From the NCBI GenBank assembly GCA_036401375.1, contig DASWVB010000012.1:372001-436000 (forward strand): 64,000 nt of DNA, given 5' to 3'. The notes beneath the pieces are model-generated. The model worked only from the letters and a program-made list of their open reading frames with translations, was not told where the DNA came from and made no database searches. Shown in pieces: positions 60,201 through 64,000 of the stretch. The stretch is from DASWUZ01 sp036401375. Its GTDB lineage: Bacteria; Acidobacteriota; Terriglobia; Terriglobales; Acidobacteriaceae. The position numbers and the translations under genes were made by a program. Every line of letters starts with the position of its first letter. Within the stretch, counting starts at the first letter, position 1.

Positions 60201-61029
60201 GATTCGCCGTGCCGCCAGCGACGAGCGCGGCGTCGTCCTCGAGTCCTACAGCATGGCCACCATCTTCGCCGCGCAGGGCCGCTACGGCGCCGCGCTCTCC
60301 GCCATGCAGGACGCCTACAAGAACTTCCAGCAGTCCAAAGAGGTCACCTTCTTCACCGTCGAGATCGAGGCCGGATGGGGCGACCTGCTCGCCCAGGTGG
60401 GCCGCGGAGATGAGGGCCAGCAGAGCCTGACCGACGCGCTCAACGTGGCCCACCAGATCAACAACGATGCCGCCGCCTCACTCGCAACCAGCGGGCTCGG
60501 CGATCTGGCCTTTTACAAGGGGGATTACGCTGCCGCTCAGCAGCAGTACGACCGCGCGCTGCAGCTCGCCGTCAAATCGTCCTCGCAGGAGCGCATCCTC
60601 CAGGCCAAGGTAGGCAAGGCCCGTACCGACGTCAGCCAGGGCCACGCCCAGGCCGCGATCGCGCCCCTGAGGAAGCTCACCGAAGAGGCCGACGCCCTGG
60701 GCCTCAAATCGCTCTCCGTCGAGTGCTCCGTCTACCTCGGCGCCGCCATGGTCCAGACAAAGGACGCCAAGGGCGCACGCCAGCAGCTCGATGTCTCGCT
60801 CGCCCGCGCCGAAAAGCTTGGCCTCCGCGTCCTCGAGGCCAAGGCCCACTACCAGCTCGCCATCCTGCTCGTACAGACCGGCGACGGCAAGGAAGCCACC
60901 CCGCAATACCGCGAAGTGGTCCGCATCCTCCAAAGCATCAGCCAGGAAGAAGGCTCGACCCGCGTCCTCGAACGGGCCGACCTCCAAAGCATCTACCGGG
61001 ACTCGATGAAAGGCTTCCAGGGCAACTAG
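57289..61029 (+). CDS. Membrane-anchored serine/threonine kinase with TPR array
   Basis: 1246 residues. The first 115 are Pro/Thr/Ser-rich and likely disordered. Kinase: GHGGMGSVYKAHD, K157 in VALKVI, H249-R250-D251 (HRDLKPQN), D269 in DFGLA, and SPEQALGKELDQRSDIFALG. A transmembrane helix at about 410-430 (WILIAVLIAALGVVIGGVSL) puts the rest outside the cytoplasm. There follows a FlgO/TolB-N-like segment (SLAIMPFYNASGDPKLDWLG) and then many TPR repeats from about 600 to the end (GDKRGWAASLEQIAGIQD and similar). Probably senses a periplasmic signal through TPR-mediated contacts. It stands alone, with repeats downstream. Confidence 0.9.
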   Translation: MENKDPKRPQGDDRTRQGSPAALGSSSGDHRAPETQIFWDEEQTLAGLGPETPVASKPPTKPPTKAPTRPPSKTSAKTSPSDQASARPAGTPQPGGQGTPKPGPVTSYSGGPPDETLLEPGTILAHRYEVLEVLGHGGMGSVYKAHDQELDRMVALKVIRPQLARITDIVDRFKQELRLSHQVTHKNVIRMYDLGEDDGLRFITMEFIQGQSLHALIKERGKFSPEETVDILLQVCRALEAAHSVGVIHRDLKPQNIMQDAAGHIVVMDFGLARTLEGDGMTQSGALVGTMEYMSPEQALGKELDQRSDIFALGLIAYEMLTGKMPFRAESALASLIKRTQERAEPVSTHDPAIPPTLSGVVSRCLERDITLRYKNTGEIIEDLEVWQGKRAAASLRFNPNVESTGVSGKWILIAVLIAALGVVIGGVSLAKKYVHPHSNAKGAAGGPSVSLAIMPFYNASGDPKLDWLGASVSETLSSSIGQSASLRMVSPTRLQQVLRDLHITGQSQVDVATLRRLAEFTSADTVIYGQYVKMGEQIQLDTTVLDLAHDSSSVIKTSVPQEKDLLTSVDGLATDIRQRLATDPASLKELQKHSQRPTTTSVEALHAYDDGLQLARQGNNLAAAKRLEAATGTDPNFALAFSQLGEVYSKLGHDDQAEKASRRAVELSDNLPAQEKNLIEANHARITKDTTKAIHSYEALARENPGDSDVEFALAGLYEQASDFAAAKEHLASVLTRDPKNVDVLLASGRVAIKSGDAQGGLDFLTRALTLAIQLDNQEEKAAILQASGLAYEMLNKPEDALRNYQESLTIKKEIGDKRGWAASLEQIAGIQDGTGHSDEALASYKEALALRKEIGDTVGIGNTLLDTGSYYHDHGKPDEALKYFEQALQIERDLGDESNQALCLNNIGTIRLDKGDYQDALTYLEQGYQLRQKVNVPGDIAESLHNLAEANTKLGQYDAALGLYLKAIEIRRAASDERGVVLESYSMATIFAAQGRYGAALSAMQDAYKNFQQSKEVTFFTVEIEAGWGDLLAQVGRGDEGQQSLTDALNVAHQINNDAAASLATSGLGDLAFYKGDYAAAQQQYDRALQLAVKSSSQERILQAKVGKARTDVSQGHAQAAIAPLRKLTEEADALGLKSLSVECSVYLGAAMVQTKDAKGARQQLDVSLARAEKLGLRVLEAKAHYQLAILLVQTGDGKEATPQYREVVRILQSISQEEGSTRVLERADLQSIYRDSMKGFQGN

Positions 61030-61067
61030 CACCTTCTGGATTACTCGTTCCGCCGTGCTCATCAGCC

Positions 61068-61175
61068 GGGTGCCCCATTCATGCGCAGCTCCACCGCGCA
61101 TGAGTCGATCGATCAAACCCCAGCAAGCAATAGGCGACCAGAGCCCCGCTACTTCAGAAACCCAGGATTGACCGG
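61068..61175. repeat. Direct repeat copy A (about 108 bp)
   Basis: Begins GGGTGCCCCATTCATGCGC, includes the CCCATTC hairpin (right arm truncated), GATCGATCAAAC, CAGCAAGCAA and a CTACTTCAGAAACCCAGG end. It closely matches copy B at 61198-61307. On the minus strand its right end reads GDPVNPGFLK then stop, like the C-terminus of the adjacent M56 protein (PVNLGFQK). Confidence 0.8.
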
Positions 61176-61197
61176 GTCCCCAACAGGCCTGGTGCCG

Positions 61198-61307
61198 GGG
61201 TGCCCCATTCATGCGCAGCTCCACCGCGCATGAGTGGGATCGATCAAACGCCAGCAAGCAAAAGGCCACCAGAGCCTCCGCTACTTCTGAAACCCAAGAT
61301 TCACCGG
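61198..61307. repeat. Direct repeat copy B, ending inside the M56 coding region
   Basis: Same unit as copy A, with small indels. Contains the complete CCCATTC/GAGTGGG hairpin (61204-61238) and overlaps the last nine codons of the M56 gene (61281-61307). It suggests duplication of the 3' end and downstream DNA of that gene. Confidence 0.8.
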
Positions 61308-62849
61308 CTCCTCAGCCGCTGCATTCGCCGTCAACGCAACCTCGGGACCCACCACCTCGAACTTCAGATCGTTGATCCACACCTCGCCCGGACCCGCCTC
61401 CAGCACCCCGAACGCGATGCCCGTCGCATCGGCCGGAACGTCCAGTACCACATCGTATGAAGCCCATTCGCGCGTGCCTTTGATCGGCCGATGCTGCATG
61501 TTGTCGAAGCCGACCATCGCCTCTCCTCGATCGACACGCATCCACAGCCCCGCCCAGTCCGCCACATCCTGCGACCGCACCCATCCGCGCAGACGTACCC
61601 GCTTGCCCGCATACCTTGACGCCGAGATCGTCTGCATCAGCGTTCCAAATCCGGACTCCTTCACCCGCGAAACCAGGAAGGCGCTCGGCATCGAATCGTG
61701 CATCATCCCCTTGTCCACACCGGTACGATAGTTCGCCGGCTTGTCTCCGGCCAGCAGCCATCCTGCTGGAGGCTTGCTGCTCTCCTCCGAGCTCTGCGCC
61801 AGTACCGGCTGCAATCCATACCGGGCGCTCAGGTCAACCACTCCCGCCAGCAATCCCAGCCCTGCGGCCGCGGACACGATTGCCCGGACCACCGTCTGCT
61901 TCATCTTCTTCTCAATCAGGTTCATCACACGCCTCTCCAGACTGCCATCGTCAAACACTCCCAGCGCCAGCCCCGGCCGTGCAGCCGCCGGCGCCATCCT
62001 CTGCGCCAACTTCAATAAACTATGTGTGTATTCGCTGCTGCCATCCATGGCCGCCGCCGCCATCTCGTCGCACGCCATCTCCCGCGTCTCCCTGAGCCGC
62101 CGCATCGCCCAATGCATCGCCGGATGAAAGAACAGCAGCACTCCGCAAGCCTCGTAGCCCAGGTTTCGCAGGAAGTCGCCGCGCCGCATGTGCGCCAGCT
62201 CATGGCAGAACGCCGCCGCCATCTCGCTCGCTCCCGCTCCCTGCAACTCCGCCGGCAGGATCATCAGCGGCCTTGGCCAGCACACCGTCGCCGGCCCGGC
62301 ACCCTGCGCCGATGACACAACCGCAATCTCCGACATTCCAAAAGAGCGCAGGCAGCGGTCCAAAGTAGCCCGCAGCTCCGGCGTCAGCGTCGCCGGGGAT
62401 GCGAACCGCACCAGCATCCCCGTTCGCCGCAGCCCGATCATCAGCCTCGTCACCGCAAACACGATCGAGCCCACATAGAGCCAGCAGAAGCCACTCAGCA
62501 GAATGGGCCGCCACGCGAAGACGCGTCCCGCCTTCACTCGAGCGACGTGCCCGCTATCTCCGGCTCCACCACCTGCAGTTGCTCCCGCGAGGGTCTCTAC
62601 ATTCGCTGCCGCATTGAACGCACTCAACTCGCGTGCGACCGAGGTCGAGGCCGCGCGCGAATGCCCGGCCAGAGGGAGTCCTGGAGAGATGACCGCAAGC
62701 AGCAGGCACCCCACCCACACGCGATGCGCCACCTCCGCCCTCACACCGCCCAGCAGCCGGACCAATACAGCGGCCGCCGCCACTACCAGCGGAACCTCCC
62801 ACAAGGCGTTAAACGCGTAATCGAATACGACGCTACTTGGAATCTGCAT
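61281..62849 (-). CDS. BlaR1-like M56 membrane peptidase with non-penicillin sensor domain
   Basis: 522 residues from ATG 62849. The N-terminal part has several transmembrane helices (LWEVPLVVAAAAVLVRLLGG, RVWVGCLLLAVISPG). HELAH zinc motif at 216-220, followed by RRGDFLRNLGYEA and a CDEMAA segment, the M56 core. The C-terminal 170 residues are not a penicillin-binding domain; they look like a beta-sandwich (GFGTLMQTISASRYAGKRVR, LRGWVRSQDVADWAGLWMRV, VLDVPADATGIAFGVLEAGP), known as a carbohydrate-binding-like module in fused regulators. With BlaI it forms a signal-relay pair: cleavage by M56 would release the repressor. Starts before the blaI stop, overlapping 17 bases. Confidence 0.9.
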   Translation of the reverse strand: MQIPSSVVFDYAFNALWEVPLVVAAAAVLVRLLGGVRAEVAHRVWVGCLLLAVISPGLPLAGHSRAASTSVARELSAFNAAANVETLAGATAGGGAGDSGHVARVKAGRVFAWRPILLSGFCWLYVGSIVFAVTRLMIGLRRTGMLVRFASPATLTPELRATLDRCLRSFGMSEIAVVSSAQGAGPATVCWPRPLMILPAELQGAGASEMAAAFCHELAHMRRGDFLRNLGYEACGVLLFFHPAMHWAMRRLRETREMACDEMAAAAMDGSSEYTHSLLKLAQRMAPAAARPGLALGVFDDGSLERRVMNLIEKKMKQTVVRAIVSAAAGLGLLAGVVDLSARYGLQPVLAQSSEESSKPPAGWLLAGDKPANYRTGVDKGMMHDSMPSAFLVSRVKESGFGTLMQTISASRYAGKRVRLRGWVRSQDVADWAGLWMRVDRGEAMVGFDNMQHRPIKGTREWASYDVVLDVPADATGIAFGVLEAGPGEVWINDLKFEVVGPEVALTANAAAEEPVNLGFQK

Positions 62850-63234
62850 GGCCTTTCTCCTCTTCCTTCGCCACTCGCCGCGCCAACTCTGCAAGCCTTC
62901 CTGCGTCGAGCTGCCTGGTCTTCATCAGGTTCATCAGCAGGCCCTCGACCGACCCGCCAAACATCCGTCCCACCAGGTCATGCACCGCACTGCCCAGCGT
63001 CTTCTCCTGCGTCTCCAGCGGACGATAGACGTATGCCCGCCCCACCAGCGTGCGGGCCACCCTGCCCTTGCGTTCGAGCACGTTCAACACTGTCTGCACC
63101 GTGGTGTACGCCAGTTCGCCGCCCAGGCCATCCTGCACCGTCTGCACGTTCGACGGTCCCGCACTCCACAGCACCTGCATGATGCGCAGCTCCGAGGGAG
63201 TCAATTGAGCTCTCGATTTGCGCCTCGCTCGCAT
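62833..63234 (-). CDS. blaI: BlaI/MecI-family repressor
   Basis: 133 residues. Winged helix domain with LTPSELRIMQVLWSAGPSNV, VQDGLGGELAYTTVQTVLNV and LERKGRVARTLVGRAYVYRP; a dimerisation helix region follows (LVGRMFGGSVEGLLMNLMK). It represses its operon until the partner M56 protease signals. Strong ribosome site GGAGGTGC just upstream of ATG 63234. The end overlaps the M56 start by 17 bases, so they are co-translated. Two related palindromic sites are upstream (63242-63298). Confidence 0.93.
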   Translation of the reverse strand: MRARRKSRAQLTPSELRIMQVLWSAGPSNVQTVQDGLGGELAYTTVQTVLNVLERKGRVARTLVGRAYVYRPLETQEKTLGSAVHDLVGRMFGGSVEGLLMNLMKTRQLDAGRLAELARRVAKEEEKGHADSK

Positions 63235-63241
63235 TGCACCT

Positions 63242-63298
63242 CCTATAGAAATAGGACACTACGCCGCCAGCCAGCCGCCGTCAACTATATTCATAGGA
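63242..63298. promoter_or_regulatory. Paired candidate BlaI operators upstream of blaI
   Basis: CCTATAGAAATAGG (63242-63255) and ACTATATTCATAGGAC (63284-63298) share ATAGGAC about 42 bases apart, four helical turns. The first overlaps the blaI ribosome site, so a dimer bound there could block both transcription and translation start. Confidence 0.5.
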
Positions 63299-63333
63299 CT
63301 TCGAAATATTAAGAGGAGCTTGTGCACGGGAGA

Positions 63334-63353
63334 GGCATGGCTTCAGGTGTGCC
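63334..63353. repeat. Degenerate GGCATGGCTTCAGGTGTGCC palindrome
   Basis: A decayed member of the GGGGCACGGCT family. The flanking CATAAGCC resembles the flank of the copy at 28077. Confidence 0.45.
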
Positions 63354-63447
63354 ATAAGCCGCGCGAGACGATGCGGGTTCAGACGCTGGGGAAAGGCCGT
63401 GCCGGAGAGTCACAGCCTGAAGCACTGCTGAACTGAAGCGCACTCAT

Positions 63448-63630
63448 GTAACCTTCGAAAAGCGCAGTCTTAGTTACCCTGTGGCCATGATAGAGGGTTA
63501 CTTTCGCAGTTGCGTAACCCTTCATACTGCCATTAGCAGGTTATCCCTTTGGGTATAGTAACCTCCTTAGGCTGGTCTGGAGGTTAGCTTCCGCCCGCTA
63601 GTAACCGGTGGGCTGTATGGGACCGGTTAG
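63448..63630. repeat. Array of nine TAACC/GGTTA elements with inverted pairs
   Basis: Elements start at 63448, 63473, 63495, 63514, 63539, 63558, 63579, 63601 and 63623, about 19-25 bases apart. Perfect inverted pairs: GGGTTAC(63495)/GTAACCC(63514), TAACCTCC(63559)/GGAGGTTA(63579), TAACCGG(63602)/CCGGTTA(63623). The core TAACC is constant while flanking stem bases change together, which suggests selection for hairpins. No gene lies in this stretch. Confidence 0.8.
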
Positions 63631-63736
63631 GAGGTTGCGCTACAGCCTTCCGGCAGGCTGCCGTGGCATTTGGGACCTGGGTGGCCGCCACTGGGCCGAG
63701 TGGTTAACACCGAGGAGTCGCAAGAATTGGGCTGAA

Positions 63737-63757
63737 GGGGCATGGCTTCAGCCGTGC
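63737..63757. repeat. GGGGCATGGCTTCAGCCGTGC palindrome
   Basis: Fifth copy of the GGGGCACGGCT family, with one stem change. A further AGCGGCTTGAGCCGCT palindrome lies at 63778-63793. Confidence 0.7.
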
Positions 63758-63820
63758 GGTTGGAGCGCCGTAGTAAGAGCGGCTTGAGCCGCTGAGGGAA
63801 GACGTCGCGCCAAGCACAGC

Positions 63821-63853
63821 AAAAAGGCGCGGCCAGCTTTCGCTGGCCGCGCC
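63821..63853 (-). terminator. Strong intrinsic terminator of the gene entering from the right
   Basis: GGCGCGGCCAGC (63826-63837) and GCTGGCCGCGCC (63842-63853) form a perfect 12-bp stem with a GAAA loop on the minus strand, followed by TTTTT (63825-63821). It lies just past the stop of the partial gene at 63879. Confidence 0.9.
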
Positions 63854-63878
63854 CCCGTCTTTCAGCAGAACCGATACC

Positions 63879-64000
63879 CTACTGACCGGTAGTAACACCT
63901 GTCCCGTAAGCAGTGAAGTAGTAGAGTCCAGTCGGGCTGTTCACCGCGATGACCCCCTTCACCTGGCCCGGCGTAGTGGGCGAGAAGGAAACCTGGAAGC
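63879..64000 (-). CDS. 3' end of Ig-like / anchor-domain protein, partial
   Basis: Minus-strand frame entering from the right edge and stopping at TAG 63881-63879, about 39 residues. FQVSFSPTTPGQVKGVIAVN, then a short beta-strand ending YFTAYGTGVTTGQ, has the layout of the last beta-sandwich (Ig-like or choice-of-anchor) domain of large surface proteins. Little more can be said. It has its own terminator (63821-63853). Confidence 0.55.
   Translation of the reverse strand, partial: FQVSFSPTTPGQVKGVIAVNSPTGLYYFTAYGTGVTTGQ

Noticed and set aside
59047..60453. A 468-codon minus-strand frame under the TPR kinase
   Set aside because: Mirror of the TPR repeats in high-GC DNA; no domain or ribosome site.
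63448..63630. CRISPR-like array
   Set aside because: Elements are only 6-9 bases, alternate in orientation, and spacing varies 19-25; there is no repeat of 24-37 bases and no cas gene.
1..64000. tRNA or rRNA genes
   Set aside because: No GTTCRANNC arm with matching acceptor stem and no rRNA-like sequence was seen on either strand by eye; a tRNAscan run would settle it.

Overview
The window looks like part of a chromosome from a high-GC, free-living Acidobacteriota, probably class Terriglobia (Acidobacteriaceae-like). This is inferred from the gene mix, not from a marker gene. The hints are an Oar-type TonB receptor with a carboxypeptidase-like N-terminus, two very large TPR serine/threonine kinases, secreted M13 and M3 peptidases, several glycoside hydrolases, a fused AroD-AroE, and dispersed GGGGCACGGCTTCAGCCGTGCC palindromes. 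No rRNA, tRNA, CRISPR array, transposase or phage gene was found.

Layout. 0-2 kb: the end of an SLBB-type polysaccharide export protein, then an overlapping minus-strand pair (DEDDh exonuclease, then a nucleotidyltransferase with a possible HEPN motif) that looks like accessory DNA. 2-4.2 kb: cysK-cysE behind a leader that may be structured. 4.2-14.6 kb: M13 peptidase, an unknown protein, a DUF3224 protein, ruvA, an S41-like protein lacking its catalytic dyad, a CPPC glutaredoxin, the minus-strand run DUF1844-MBL hydrolase-ribF, and ygfZ. 14.8-26 kb: a secreted HELTH protein, GH30 galactanase with a ricin-type lectin domain, an orphan GvpL/F protein, AroDE, an M3 oligopeptidase and GH27 alpha-galactosidase. 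26-35.6 kb: a sigma-54 activator with a degenerate receiver, pgeF, HU, a GT2 glycosyltransferase, an RlmI-like methyltransferase and bifunctional Rel. 35.6-45.4 kb: an L-rhamnose locus (isomerase, aldolase/dehydrogenase, kinase, RhaT) and a TonB-dependent receptor. 45.6-52.8 kb: a flavoprotein facing an acetoacetate-decarboxylase-like gene whose start overlaps the stop of a 1329-residue kinase/ATPase. 53-64 kb: an orphan Flp pilin, a small secreted protein, an MFS transporter, a LacI-family regulator, a membrane TPR kinase, a BlaR1-like M56 protein with its BlaI repressor, a repeat-rich stretch, and the 3' end of an Ig-like or anchor-domain protein.

How parts fit together. The GH30 and GH27 genes, both acting on galactose polymers, carry LacI-type operator-like palindromes, and a LacI-family gene lies about 30 kb away with a similar palindrome in its own upstream region. 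The rhamnose enzymes and transporter form a complete route from L-rhamnose to dihydroxyacetone phosphate and lactate. CysE ends in the isoleucine tail that docks into CysK. Several genes (ruvA, rel, the sigma-54 activator, the DUF3224 gene and the 6.4 kb gene) have a -10-like hexamer only 5-8 bases before ATG, which suggests leaderless mRNAs.

The most unusual signals are a 183-bp array of nine TAACC/GGTTA elements spaced about 22 bp apart with co-varying inverted arms (63448-63630), the catalytically dead S41 protein, the pseudo-receiver activator, the flavoprotein/decarboxylase-like/kinase cluster, and the exonuclease-nucleotidyltransferase pair.
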